From Frisingicoccus caecimuris (lineage in GTDB: Bacteria > Bacillota > Clostridia > Lachnospirales > Lachnospiraceae): a stretch of 64,000 nt of DNA. This document shows, piece after piece, positions 9,263 through 17,670 of the stretch. Location: assembly GCF_004340975.1 (NCBI RefSeq), contig NZ_SLXA01000010.1, forward strand, positions 31,127 through 95,126, read 5' to 3'. Under the pieces are notes generated by a model. The model saw only the letters and a program-made list of their open reading frames with translations. It ran no database searches and was not told the origin of the DNA. The position numbers were made by a program, and so were the translations under genes. Every line of letters starts with the position of its first letter. Position 1 is the first letter of the stretch.

Positions 9263-9301
9263 AAAATCGGCTGTCAAGGATATCTCTATCCCCTGACAGC
9301 C
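9263..9301 (-). terminator. Weak terminator hairpin after trpS
   Basis: GGCTGTCA (9269-9276) pairs with TGACAGCC (9294-9301). On the minus strand the stem is followed by a short T tract (GATTTTCG). It could reduce read-through from trpS into the cob genes. Confidence 0.5.
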
Positions 9302-9316
9302 AGTTTTAATATCCTT

Positions 9317-10405
9317 TTATTTTTCAGCAAAACGTTTTGCCTGTTCTGCAATCAACTGGGCATCTTCAAAATAATTGATTTTCATTGCCCGTTTCACTTC
9401 TTCCAATGTTTGAGCTGCAACCTTAGCTGCTTCCATACTGCCCTTACGCAGAATCTCATAAATTTCCGGAATATGTTGTTCCAGTTCCTTTCTGCGGCCG
9501 CGAATCGGTTCCAGTTCTTCCTGCATAATATTATTCAGGAAACGTTTTACTTTCACATCACCAAGACCGCCCCGGCGATAATGGTCCTTTAACGCATCCA
9601 AATTGGCATATTCCGGCCAGAACTTTTCAAAATGGTCGTCCCGACAGAATGCATCGAGATACGTGAATACCGCATTACCTTCCACACATCCCGGATCAGA
9701 AACCTTCAAATGATTCGGGTCAGTAAACATTCCCATAATCTTTTTCTGAACCTCTTCCGCAGTATCTGAAAGATAAATACAATTATTTAAGGACTTACTC
9801 ATCTTTGCCTTTCCGTCTGTTCCCGGAAGACGGCAGCAGACTTCACTCTCCGGAATAAGGGCTTCCGGCTCCACCAGGACCTCATCGTAAACCGAATTAA
9901 ATTTGCGGACGATTTCCCGGGTCTGTTCAATCATCGGGAGCTGATCTTCACCAACCGGCACAGTGGTCGCCTTAAACGCAGTAATATCCGAGGCCTGACT
10001 GATCGGATAAGTAAAAAAGCCTACCGGAATACTGGTTTCAAAATTACGCATCTGGATTTCCGCCTTTACTGTTGGATTTCTCTGCAGACGTGAAACGGTT
10101 ACCAGATTCATATAATAGAAGCTCAGCTCTGTCAGGGCCGGAACCTGGGATTGGATAAAGAGTACGGATTTCTCCGGATCCAGGCCACAAGAGAGATAAT
10201 CCAACGCCACTTCGATAATGTTCTGACGCACTTTTTCCGGATTATCCGCATTATCCGTTAATGCCTGCGCATCTGCGATCATAATATAGATTTTGTCATA
10301 TTCGCCTGAATTCTGAAGTTCTACCCGCCGCTTCAGGGAACCGACATAATGTCCTACATGAAGCCGTCCTGTCGGACGGTCTCCGGTTAAAATAATCTTT
10401 TCCAT
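9317..10405 (-). CDS. trpS: Tryptophan--tRNA ligase
   Basis: A 362-residue class I aminoacyl-tRNA synthetase charging tRNA-Trp. The HIGH-type motif is in [14 protein letters not shown] (residues about 11-24) and the KMSKS loop is intact ([10 protein letters not shown]). Other family segments include [11 protein letters not shown] and [15 protein letters not shown]. The C-terminus is slightly long, with an extra helical stretch after the anticodon-binding region. The AAGGAG ribosome binding site is well placed. It follows arsR by 20 bases in the glmM-arsR-trpS run. No T-box leader is visible between arsR and trpS. Confidence 0.95.
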   Translation of the reverse strand: MEKIILTGDRPTGRLHVGHYVGSLKRRVELQNSGEYDKIYIMIADAQALTDNADNPEKVRQNIIEVALDYLSCGLDPEKSVLFIQSQVPALTELSFYYMNLVTVSRLQRNPTVKAEIQMRNFETSIPVGFFTYPISQASDITAFKATTVPVGEDQLPMIEQTREIVRKFNSVYDEVLVEPEALIPESEVCCRLPGTDGKAKMSKSLNNCIYLSDTAEEVQKKIMGMFTDPNHLKVSDPGCVEGNAVFTYLDAFCRDDHFEKFWPEYANLDALKDHYRRGGLGDVKVKRFLNNIMQEELEPIRGRRKELEQHIPEIYEILRKGSMEAAKVAAQTLEEVKRAMKINYFEDAQLIAEQAKRFAEK

Positions 10406-10425
10406 TGTAAATTCTCCTTGATTCT

Positions 10426-10749
10426 TTATTCTTCCATTACATGGTCAAACGCCACTTTAAACATTTCCTGTATATGCTCATCCGCCAGGGAATAGTAACG
10501 CACCTTGCCGTCCCGGCGTGTTTTTACCAGTCTGGCCTGCTTTAACAGCCGAAGCTGATGCGATACAGCCGACTGATTCATCTCGAGAAGCAGCGCCAGA
10601 TCTCCCACACACAGCTCGGACTGACTCAATGCGCATATGATCTTTGCCCGGGTCGCATCCCCAAAAGCTTTAAATAATTCTGCCACCTCAAATAGATCAT
10701 CCTCTGGCGGCATAGCATTTCTCACCTGTTCAACCAGACTGTCTCCCAT
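10426..10749 (-). CDS. ArsR/SmtB-family metal-responsive regulator with alpha-5 zinc-site motif
   Basis: A 107-residue winged-helix repressor. The DNA-recognition helix is in [19 protein letters not shown] and the wing in [12 protein letters not shown]. At the C-terminus the residues follow D-x-H-x10-H-x2-E exactly ([17 protein letters not shown]), which is the alpha-5 zinc/cobalt-binding signature of SmtB and CzrA-type sensors. The alpha-3 motif ELCVGD keeps one Cys only. From established knowledge such proteins release DNA on binding zinc or related metals. Its neighbours, glmM five bases upstream and trpS downstream, are housekeeping genes and not metal transporters, so the regulated target is probably elsewhere or the operon itself. 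Confidence 0.88.
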   Translation of the reverse strand: MGDSLVEQVRNAMPPEDDLFEVAELFKAFGDATRAKIICALSQSELCVGDLALLLEMNQSAVSHQLRLLKQARLVKTRRDGKVRYYSLADEHIQEMFKVAFDHVMEE

Positions 10750-10754
10750 GTTCT

Positions 10755-12107
10755 CTACTTCCCTTCAACCGCATGGCCCTTGGCCTTTAATACATCAACT
10801 ACCTGATAAACATACTTATGGCAGATTTCATCTGTTTCTGCTTCCACCATGACACGCAGCAATGGTTCTGTTCCGCTTTCCCGCACAAGAATACGTCCCG
10901 TATTACCAAGAGCTTCCTCCACAGCCTTTACAGCCGCCTGAACATCTTCATCCTGTTCTGCTGCTGTTTTATCCTGAACTTTAACGTTGACAAGAAGCTG
11001 CGGATAAATGGTCACTGGCTTGATCAGCTCGGAAAGACTGGTCTTTTTCTCCAGCATCACTTCCATAATTTTAAGAGACGTAAGGATACCGTCGCCGGTT
11101 GTCGCCAACTGGCTGAAAATAATATGCCCGGACTGTTCACCACCGATAGAGTGGCCATTCTTCATCATATTTTCATAGACATATTTATCCCCGACAGCCG
11201 TCTTTTCATAGCGAATACCGGCTTTATCAAGGGCCAGATACAGACCAAAGTTCGACATAACTGTCGTAACAACCGTATCATTATTTAATTTACCATTTTC
11301 ATGCATATATTTTCCGCAGACATACATAATCAGATCGCCGTCCACAATATGCCCTTCATCATCTATCGCAATACACCGATCCGCATCGCCATCATAGGCA
11401 AACCCCACGTCAAGACCCTTTTCTATAACGAATTTCTGAAGCACTTCGATATGCGTAGAACCACAGTTCATATTAATATTTGTGCCGTCCGGTTCCGCAT
11501 TGATCACATAAGTTTTCGCTCCCAACGCATCAAAAACACTTTTTGCAATGGAAGATGCCGAACCATTAGAGCAATCCAGGCCAACCTTTTTATCTTTAAA
11601 GGAACGGGTAGCTGTGGAAATCAAATGACCGATATAACGGTTTCTTCCCATCGCATAATCCACCGTACGCCCGATATTCTCCCGGGTAGCCAGCGGAAGT
11701 TCCTCTGTTTTTCCATCAATATACGCTTCAATGAGCTGCTCTACATCGGCGCTCATCTTATGTCCCATGGCATTGATGATTTTAATTCCATTATCATAAA
11801 ATGGATTGTGGCTGGCCGAAATCATAATTCCGCAGTCAAACTCTTCCGTCCGCACCACATAAGAAACACTTGGCGTCGTCGTCACATGCAGCAGGTAAGC
11901 ATCGGCTCCGCTGGCCGTAAGTCCGGCCGCCAGCGCATATTCAAACATATAACTGGAACGCCGTGTGTCTTTTCCAATAACAATCCTTGCTTTGTGTTCT
12001 TTCCCAAAATAATATCCTAAAAATCGACCGACTTTAAATGCATGTTCCACTGTGAGCTTTACATTAGCCTCGCCGCGGAAGCCATCCGTCCCAAAATATT
12101 TTCCCAT
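10755..12107 (-). CDS. glmM: Phosphoglucosamine mutase
   Basis: A 450-residue phosphohexomutase converting glucosamine 6-phosphate to glucosamine 1-phosphate for peptidoglycan precursor synthesis. The N-terminus MGKYFGTDGFRGEAN, the active-site serine loop ISASHNPFYDNGIK (about residue 100), the magnesium loop DGDADRC, the sugar-binding GGEQSGHIIF and the phosphate-binding RESGTEPLLRVM are all intact. Full length. First gene of the minus-strand run that continues with arsR and trpS. The 200-base gap upstream is shared with the divergent hemolysin III-type gene. Confidence 0.95.
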   Translation of the reverse strand: MGKYFGTDGFRGEANVKLTVEHAFKVGRFLGYYFGKEHKARIVIGKDTRRSSYMFEYALAAGLTASGADAYLLHVTTTPSVSYVVRTEEFDCGIMISASHNPFYDNGIKIINAMGHKMSADVEQLIEAYIDGKTEELPLATRENIGRTVDYAMGRNRYIGHLISTATRSFKDKKVGLDCSNGSASSIAKSVFDALGAKTYVINAEPDGTNINMNCGSTHIEVLQKFVIEKGLDVGFAYDGDADRCIAIDDEGHIVDGDLIMYVCGKYMHENGKLNNDTVVTTVMSNFGLYLALDKAGIRYEKTAVGDKYVYENMMKNGHSIGGEQSGHIIFSQLATTGDGILTSLKIMEVMLEKKTSLSELIKPVTIYPQLLVNVKVQDKTAAEQDEDVQAAVKAVEEALGNTGRILVRESGTEPLLRVMVEAETDEICHKYVYQVVDVLKAKGHAVEGK

Positions 12108-12193
12108 AATACTTATTCACTCCCAAGAAAATTTTATTCATGATTACTATATCATAGTTTTATAGATTTTTCACTGTTTTTATTTTTTTACGC

Positions 12194-12221
12194 TTGACAT
12201 GTATTTTATTTGTGATAGTAT
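12194..12221 (+). promoter_or_regulatory. Predicted promoter of the hemolysin III-type gene
   Basis: TTGACA (12194-12199) and TAGTAT (12216-12221) with a 16-base spacer, in the 202-base divergent gap between glmM and the plus-strand gene at 12310. The remainder of the gap is A+T-rich with no other clear feature. Confidence 0.45.
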
Positions 12222-12309
12222 CATATTATAGATTATATAGTTTTAATTACTATGTGTTGTCGTTTGATACTTCATAGTTCGTATAAATTTCAGACAGGAA
12301 GGTGATATT

Positions 12310-12975
12310 ATGAAATTTAAACCAAAAGATCCAGGCAGTGCAATCACCCATTTTATCGGCTGGCTCATGGCTTTGCTCGCCGCCGTCCCATTAATCCTCC
12401 GTGCTTGTACGGCTCCGGATGCCATTCATGTGATTTCTTTAAGCATATTTATCGTCAGCATGCTTTTACTATATGCAGCAAGTACCCTGTATCATTCATT
12501 AGATATTAATGAAAAGGTAAACAAACGATTAAAAAAATTTGACCATATGATGATATCCATACTCATTGCCGGAACCTATACACCGGTTTGCCTCATTGCA
12601 ATCCGAGGCGCTCTGGGTTATACCCTTCTGGCCATTGTGTGGGGCATCGCTATATTTGGAATCATTCTGAAAGCTTTTTGGGTAAACTGCCCGAAATGGA
12701 TTTCCTCCGTGCTCTATATCGGAATGGGATGGACCTGCATTCTGGCATTTACCCAGATTTTGAACAGTCTGTCCAGAGAAGCTTTTATGTGGCTCCTTAC
12801 CGGCGGCATCATCTATACCATCGGCGGTGTGATCTACGCATTGAAACTTCCGATTTTTAACAGCAGGCATGAGAACTTCGGTTCCCACGAAATCTTCCAT
12901 CTTTTCGTGATGGGCGGCAGCTTCTGCCACTTTGTATTAATGTATAAATTCCTGGCGGTTATGCCGATCTACTAA
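12310..12975 (+). CDS. trhA: Hemolysin III / PAQR-family membrane protein
   Basis: A 221-residue seven-pass membrane protein of the hemolysin III (PAQR-related) family. Conserved metal-ligand histidines are visible in STLYHSLDI and in HEIFHLFVMGGSFCHFV near the C-terminus, and the N-terminal GSAITHFIGW segment is typical. The family has been linked to membrane energetics and lipid homeostasis in Bacillus (TrhA). A haemolytic role is not established in general. GGAAGGTGAT upstream fits the ATG. Single-gene unit ending at a strong hairpin. Confidence 0.88.
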   Translation: MKFKPKDPGSAITHFIGWLMALLAAVPLILRACTAPDAIHVISLSIFIVSMLLLYAASTLYHSLDINEKVNKRLKKFDHMMISILIAGTYTPVCLIAIRGALGYTLLAIVWGIAIFGIILKAFWVNCPKWISSVLYIGMGWTCILAFTQILNSLSREAFMWLLTGGIIYTIGGVIYALKLPIFNSRHENFGSHEIFHLFVMGGSFCHFVLMYKFLAVMPIY

Positions 12976-12996
12976 AATAGGATCTATACCAAAACG

Positions 12997-13053
12997 GGGC
13001 GCCAAGGTGATTCGCAATTCCTCTTTGGAAAACTACGAATCCCTCTGGCGCCC
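12997..13053. terminator. Terminator hairpin between trhA and thiD
   Basis: GGGCGCCA (12997-13004) pairs with TGGCGCCC (13046-13053), with further pairing inside (GATTCG/CGAATC). It lies between convergent genes and is probably used in both directions. Confidence 0.6.
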
Positions 13054-13074
13054 TGCTCCTGTTTCATTTATATT

Positions 13075-13863
13075 CTATTTCCCCGTTATCCGATAGGCGT
13101 GATTCAAAGGCCCGCTGCCCTTGCCCAAATCCAGTCCGTCTTTAAGGGCTCCGGTAATATATTCTTTGGCGTTCTTCACGCTTGTTTTCATGTCATAACC
13201 CAGAGCCAGATTGCTGGCGATCGCCGATGAAAGGGTACAGCCGGTGCCATGGGTATTCGGATTATCCACCCGTTCGCCCCGGTACCAGATACATTCACCA
13301 TTGACATAAAGCAGATCGTCGGCCGTTTCCGTAAGATGACCGCCTTTAATAAGTACGCCCCCTTTAAGGTTTTCGCCGATCATACGGGCAGCCCGTACCA
13401 TATCTTCTGTAGATTTGATCTCAAAGCCGCAGAGACACTCGGCCTCCGGGATATTTGGCGTAATAATATCTGCCAGAGGAAGAAGTTTTGTCACCAGAGT
13501 CTCCTGGGCATCCGGACTCATCAGGGCACAGCCGCTGGTAGAAACCATGACCGGATCCACAACAATATTTTCTGCCTGATGTTCTTTTAATTTCTCTGCA
13601 ATCTTTTCGATAATTCCGATATTGGACACCATACCGATCTTCACCGCATCCGGACGAATATCGTTAAATATACAGTCAATCTGTTCACCGACAAATTCCG
13701 GCGTAGCCTCCAGCACGTCATAAACACCCGTCGTATTCTGGGCTGTCAATGCGGTGATCGCGCTCATGGCAAAAACTCCATGAGCCATCATCGTTTTAAT
13801 ATCTGCCTGGATTCCTGCCCCGCCGCTGGAATCAGAGCCTGCGATCGTCACTACTTTTTTCAT
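13075..13863 (-). CDS. thiD: Hydroxymethylpyrimidine / phosphomethylpyrimidine kinase
   Basis: A 262-residue ribokinase-fold kinase that phosphorylates HMP and HMP-phosphate for the pyrimidine half of thiamine. The N-terminal IAGSDSSGGAGIQADIKT, the central NIVVDPVMVSTSG and the C-terminal anion hole NTHGTGCTLSSAIA are all conserved. Full length. It lies 19 bases after cls. The other thiamine-linked genes in the window (a thiE-like gene at 40.6 kb and yjbQ at 43.3 kb) are distant, and I see no TPP riboswitch in the short gap upstream. Confidence 0.93.
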   Translation of the reverse strand: MKKVVTIAGSDSSGGAGIQADIKTMMAHGVFAMSAITALTAQNTTGVYDVLEATPEFVGEQIDCIFNDIRPDAVKIGMVSNIGIIEKIAEKLKEHQAENIVVDPVMVSTSGCALMSPDAQETLVTKLLPLADIITPNIPEAECLCGFEIKSTEDMVRAARMIGENLKGGVLIKGGHLTETADDLLYVNGECIWYRGERVDNPNTHGTGCTLSSAIASNLALGYDMKTSVKNAKEYITGALKDGLDLGKGSGPLNHAYRITGK

Positions 13864-13882
13864 GTTGTATTCAACTCCTATA

Positions 13883-15415
13883 TTATAATAATGGTGAGAA
13901 AACTCTCAATACTCCCTGCACACATTTCTGCCATATCGGCCGCTGCTTCCAGGCATCCAGACTGACCCGCTCACTTCTTCGCATCGTTTCCAGAAAGTCT
14001 TCCTTCATCTCCATGACTGCCGGAACTTCCGTCATCAGCACGCCGCACTCATAATGCAGATAAAAACTCCGGTAATCCATATTAATGGTCCCGCAGACAC
14101 CGCATTCGTCATCCGAAATCACGTTTTTAGCATGAATAAATCCCGGAACATACTCGTAGATTTTAATGCCATTTTCCATAAGCCGCCCGTAATTTGATAT
14201 ATTTACCATATAAACATACCATTTATCATAGTGACGCGGCGTAATGATACGTACATCTACACCGCTCCGGGCCGCCCGGCACAGATCGTCTATCATCCGA
14301 TTATCCAACACCAGATAAGGTGTTGTGAAATAAATATAATCTCTGGCCTTATTGATCAGATGGGTATACATCTCTTCAATCGGATTATCCGGATTATTGG
14401 CCGGACCATCGGCCACCGGCTGAACATATCCCGGCGCGTCTACCGAAATGGTCGGACGATATTTATTATAGTCCAACTGCTCTTTTTCCTTGGAGAGCTC
14501 CCACATCTCCATAAAAATCTCTGTCAGTCCCCAGACGCCGTCCCCCTCCAGACGAATGGCCGTATCCTTCCAGTGACCGAACCGATTGATCATATTTGCA
14601 TATTCATCGGCCAGATTGACACCGCCGGTATAACCAATATTTCCATCAATAATGGCTATTTTCTGATGATTCCGATAATTGAAAGTCAGACGGGAAACAT
14701 CCTTTACGATCGGTGCAAATATGCTGACCCGGATACCCAGCTTGGACAATTCATGACGAATCTCGTCTCCATCCATAAAAAGACACCCGAAATCATCCAG
14801 AAGCAGACGAATTTCAACTTTTTGCGCCGCTTTGCGCGCCAGAACCTCTTTCAATCGGTTCCATATCTCGCCGTTGGAAACAATAAAATATTCCAGGAAA
14901 ATAAACTTTTCTGCCTTTTCCAAATCTTCAAAAAGCGCATCGAATTTTTTCTCGCCAACTTCAAAATACCGGACCGAAGTATGTTTGTAGAGGGCAAACC
15001 CTTCATGCACCAAATAGCGGCCCACTTGAGCCTTATTGGGATGCATTTCAGACAATTCGGCCAATATGGCCGGATCCTGCTGCTTATAGTCCCTGCCCTT
15101 CTCGGATATCTTTTTATATTTCTTATAAAAGGCGCTATTTGTATGTTTGCGTCCCCACATAAAGTAAAGACAATAGCCGAACACCGGCAGTGCCAGAATG
15201 ATCACAATCCAGAAGGAATTAAAGGAGGATGAATTATCCACCAGCACAAATACGACGGCAATACTGGCAATTTCAATCAGCAGATAGGCCCAGGAGGCAT
15301 ACTCCTGAAGCAGCCGGACCAGTAAAAACATGGTCAAGACCTGCAAAATGACTGAAATTAATACAATGGCGGCCCGTACAAGAACCGAGGTCCGTTTTTT
15401 TAAAATGTTGTTCAT
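13883..15415 (-). CDS. cls: Cardiolipin synthase (phospholipase D family)
   Basis: A 510-residue membrane enzyme condensing phosphatidylglycerol to cardiolipin. Two hydrophobic N-terminal segments (about residues 12-85, a phospholipase D nuclease N-terminal-type domain) precede two HKD-type motifs: HQKIAIIDGNIGYTGG in the first half and HAKNVISDDECGVCGT in the second. Between them is IYFTTPYLVLD, typical of the family. The start overlaps the stop of the upstream GIY-YIG gene by four bases (ATGA), so the two are translationally coupled. Confidence 0.92.
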   Translation of the reverse strand: MNNILKKRTSVLVRAAIVLISVILQVLTMFLLVRLLQEYASWAYLLIEIASIAVVFVLVDNSSSFNSFWIVIILALPVFGYCLYFMWGRKHTNSAFYKKYKKISEKGRDYKQQDPAILAELSEMHPNKAQVGRYLVHEGFALYKHTSVRYFEVGEKKFDALFEDLEKAEKFIFLEYFIVSNGEIWNRLKEVLARKAAQKVEIRLLLDDFGCLFMDGDEIRHELSKLGIRVSIFAPIVKDVSRLTFNYRNHQKIAIIDGNIGYTGGVNLADEYANMINRFGHWKDTAIRLEGDGVWGLTEIFMEMWELSKEKEQLDYNKYRPTISVDAPGYVQPVADGPANNPDNPIEEMYTHLINKARDYIYFTTPYLVLDNRMIDDLCRAARSGVDVRIITPRHYDKWYVYMVNISNYGRLMENGIKIYEYVPGFIHAKNVISDDECGVCGTINMDYRSFYLHYECGVLMTEVPAVMEMKEDFLETMRRSERVSLDAWKQRPIWQKCVQGVLRVFSPLL

Positions 15416-15669
15416 AGGTTGTCTCTCCTCCGCTGTGCGATCAACTGCAGCTTCTGCTGACGGTTTAATTGCTTAATCGCATATTCCCGACGCATCGCTT
15501 CTTCCTTTGTTTCTATACATTCATAATAAACCAGTTTGACAGGCCGGCGACTGCGTGTATATTTTGCACCCCGCCCCGCATTATGCGCCTGAATCCGAGC
15601 TTCCAGATCATTCGTCCAACCAGTATATAATGAACCGTCACTGCACTGTAAAATGTATGTATAATTCAT
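15412..15669 (-). CDS. GIY-YIG nuclease superfamily protein (UPF0213/YhbQ type)
   Basis: An 85-residue single-domain GIY-YIG protein. The motif is in YTYILQCSDGSLYTGWTN (GIY replaced by YIL, YIG by YTG, as in the YhbQ group), with the conserved Arg in LEARIQAHN, GAKYTRSRRPVKLVYYE, and the catalytic-type Glu in KEEAMRREYAIK. Full length for this group. Members bind or nick branched DNA in a few studied cases, but the cellular role is unclear. Coupled to cls by a four-base overlap. Confidence 0.9.
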   Translation of the reverse strand: MNYTYILQCSDGSLYTGWTNDLEARIQAHNAGRGAKYTRSRRPVKLVYYECIETKEEAMRREYAIKQLNRQQKLQLIAQRRRDNL

Positions 15670-15742
15670 AATACCCTTTCCAGTAAATGTAAAAATGGTT
15701 TACAGAACTTATTATATCTGATTGACACTTTAATTTCAACAG

Positions 15743-15772
15743 AAAAAGGGCATTGCCGTGATGACAATGCCC
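15743..15772 (-). terminator. Terminator downstream of spoIIQ and the structured element
   Basis: GGGCATTG (15748-15755) pairs with CAATGCCC (15765-15772). On the minus strand the stem is followed by five T residues (15747-15743), a classic intrinsic terminator. Confidence 0.75.
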
Positions 15773-15776
15773 CGCT

Positions 15777-15910
15777 ATATAAAGCAGCCGATGAAAATAC
15801 AGTATTTATTCAAAGGTCTGGCCCGGGCCGGTAATACCAGAAGAATTGTAATATAATCGGCAGCATATTTTCCAATATGTATGGCCGATTCATCATCGCC
15901 TGCTTTATAT
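15777..15910 (-). other. Candidate structured RNA element between spoIIQ and its terminator
   Basis: An 11-bp perfect closing stem pairs 15777-15787 with 15900-15910, extended after a small internal loop by GATGA (15790-15794) with TCATC (15893-15897). Inside are two further hairpins: AATCGGC (15855-15861) with GCCGATT (15884-15890), topped by ATATT/AATAT, and TCTGG (15817-15821) with CCAGA (15837-15841) around a G+C-rich core. On the minus strand a terminator follows within a few bases. The layout resembles a three-way-junction RNA ending in an intrinsic terminator. It could be a 3' UTR structure of the spoIID-spoIIQ transcript or an independent small RNA. No clear promoter is seen. I do not recognise it as a known family. 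Confidence 0.4.
15810..15893 (-). CDS. Possible 27-residue hydrophobic peptide inside the structured element
   Basis: A minus-strand ATG at 15893 (another in-frame ATG lies immediately upstream) opens 27 codons ending in TGA. The peptide starts MNRPYILENMLPI, is rich in aromatic and aliphatic residues and ends YYRPGPDL. The start is part of the closing stem and the ribosome binding site is poor, so translation is doubtful. It is recorded because the composition is protein-like and small membrane peptides of sporulation loci are easily missed. Confidence 0.2.
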   Translation of the reverse strand: MNRPYILENMLPIILQFFWYYRPGPDL

Positions 15911-15952
15911 CTTATGTGATTTTTTCAATTTGGTGACTGGAAAACCGGCGCC

Positions 15953-16654
15953 TTATTTTTCCAGGTAATCCTGAGGATTCACCGGCGTCTCATCTTTTGT
16001 GAGTCCAAAATAAAGATGACTTCCCTCTTCCGTATAATATTTTGTCGGCTGAGCCACATTTCCAATGGCCTGACCTTTCACAACAGCTTCACCCTCTTTT
16101 ACATTGATATCTTTCATCTGACCATAAATGGCTTTATAACCATTGCCCATGTCCACAGTAAGCACCATACCGTTCACACTATCTTCTGTAATTGACTCAA
16201 CAGTGCCTCCAAAGGCTGCAACAACTTCCTGATTCACATCGGCTTTAATAAGAATCACCGGATTACATTTATACTGATCCAATGTTTCAAAATAAATGGT
16301 TTTATCCGATGAGAATTCTTTCAGGATTTCTCCCTCTACCGGCCATACCATCTTAGCATCATCCCCGAAGGTTTCCGCAACCGTGGCATTAGCTGCTTCT
16401 GCTGCCGCAATGGATTCGGCTACCGCATTCTCAATGTCTGAAGTGTTTCCTGCTGCTACTGCTGGTGTTTCATCCAAAACCTCCGGTGCATTTTCCGCCT
16501 GACTGAATTCGGCGGCATTTTCTGCAGCCGCTTTATCTTTCATCCCGGAACGATATCCGGCCACGCCGGAAATTCCGAGAACAACGACCAATGCCCCTGT
16601 CAGTACCATGTAAAATCCATTCTTTTTCCAATAATTTTTGAAATTCTCTTTCAC
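15953..16654 (-). CDS. spoIIQ: SpoIIQ-type M23-fold sporulation protein
   Basis: A 233-residue protein with one N-terminal transmembrane segment (about residues 13-33), an Ala/Glu-rich linker and a C-terminal LytM/M23 domain. SpoIIQ is made in the forespore and pairs with SpoIIIAH across the intermembrane space to form the engulfment channel. In the M23 domain the usual zinc ligands are largely lost: the HxH motif appears as HLY in GSHLYFGLTKD, YGH is YGQ, and the first His is not visible. A structural, non-hydrolytic role is therefore likely. Start is GTG after GAGGTG. It lies 43 bases behind spoIID, the usual clostridial order. Confidence 0.85.
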   Translation of the reverse strand: MKENFKNYWKKNGFYMVLTGALVVVLGISGVAGYRSGMKDKAAAENAAEFSQAENAPEVLDETPAVAAGNTSDIENAVAESIAAAEAANATVAETFGDDAKMVWPVEGEILKEFSSDKTIYFETLDQYKCNPVILIKADVNQEVVAAFGGTVESITEDSVNGMVLTVDMGNGYKAIYGQMKDINVKEGEAVVKGQAIGNVAQPTKYYTEEGSHLYFGLTKDETPVNPQDYLEK

Positions 16655-16697
16655 CTGTTATCACCTCGTAGCTATAGTTTGACCAGTAAATCAAACT

Positions 16698-17603
16698 TTA
16701 TACACTTGTTCCCGGAAAATACCACGAAATAATTTCCTCCCAACTTTTTCCTTCCTCAGCCATGGCATTGGCGCCAAAAAGGCTTAGCCCCACACCGTGA
16801 CCGCGGCCATAACAGGTAAATTCAATACCATCATTTTTAACAGTATAATCAAAGCAGGCCGACGGCAAGCCCAAACGACGGCGCAGATCTTCCCCCGAGT
16901 ACGTCTGACCGCCAATTTCTATCTGAAGTATATAACCGGAATCATCCTTATCCACAATCTGCACCATACTTTCTGATAGTTGTCCCCAGGCGTTTTTCGT
17001 CCCGTCCGTCTCTGCCAGCATCCGGATGATTTTTTTCCGGCTCAGCCAGATTTTTTCCATATAATCGGGGGAACTTTTATCCCAAAGACTGTCCACAGTG
17101 GTCAAATAAGCATACTCTCCACCCCATACATCGGAAAAGCAGCGGGTTTTCCCGTTAGACAGAGCGCAATATAAAGGCAGTATCGGTTCCCCGTTGTAGA
17201 GTATTTTTCTGCCTTCCGTTTCCGATACCGCCTTCTTTAGTTTCTCTTCATCCATGCCTTTGGCAATCCGCTCCCGGGCCGACAACCAGGGCTGGCCCAG
17301 CCACTGGCTATCCGGCTGCCTGCCGTCGGCCGAAGTGTAAGCTATGTAAGTTCGCAGGATGACTGCCATTGCTTTCATTGTTTCCTCATTGGTATCTGGT
17401 TCCAGTACGGCAGCCAGTACGCCGATCGCATACTCGTCAAAACTCACAACCCTGTCCATTCCGAATTCCTTCATATGAACAGTAAGGCCCTCAGCGGACT
17501 GTTCCCAATCTGCTGAAGGCCTGTAATTCTGATAAATCTGCGTTCCCATGCAGGGAATCACCAATAAACATCCTATAAAGAGCCAGCTAAGCCGTCTCCG
17601 CAT
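16698..17603 (-). CDS. spoIID: Stage II sporulation protein D (SpoIID)
   Basis: A 301-residue membrane-anchored lytic transglycosylase of the SpoIID/LytB family that degrades peptidoglycan during engulfment together with SpoIIP and SpoIIM. An N-terminal hydrophobic anchor (about residues 6-24) is followed by the conserved SFDEYAIGVLAAVLEPDT, the MKAMAVILRTYIAY helix with the catalytic-type Glu region before it, and a C-terminal YGRGHGVGLSLFGANAMAEE segment typical of the family. First gene of a spoIID-spoIIQ pair, expected under mother-cell (spoIID) and forespore (spoIIQ) control. The 43-base gap leaves room for a separate spoIIQ promoter. Confidence 0.93.
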   Translation of the reverse strand: MRRRLSWLFIGCLLVIPCMGTQIYQNYRPSADWEQSAEGLTVHMKEFGMDRVVSFDEYAIGVLAAVLEPDTNEETMKAMAVILRTYIAYTSADGRQPDSQWLGQPWLSARERIAKGMDEEKLKKAVSETEGRKILYNGEPILPLYCALSNGKTRCFSDVWGGEYAYLTTVDSLWDKSSPDYMEKIWLSRKKIIRMLAETDGTKNAWGQLSESMVQIVDKDDSGYILQIEIGGQTYSGEDLRRRLGLPSACFDYTVKNDGIEFTCYGRGHGVGLSLFGANAMAEEGKSWEEIISWYFPGTSV

Positions 17604-17670
17604 TTTGGGCCTCCGACCTTTCTATGGTCTCCCTATAGAATATTCATCTCCATGTCAAATGTGCATGGAC

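Noticed and set aside
9233..9316. Possible cobalamin riboswitch ahead of the cob genes
   Set aside because: The gap between trpS and cobU is only about 84 bases and holds one small hairpin. A cobalamin riboswitch needs about 200 bases with a B12 box, which is not there.
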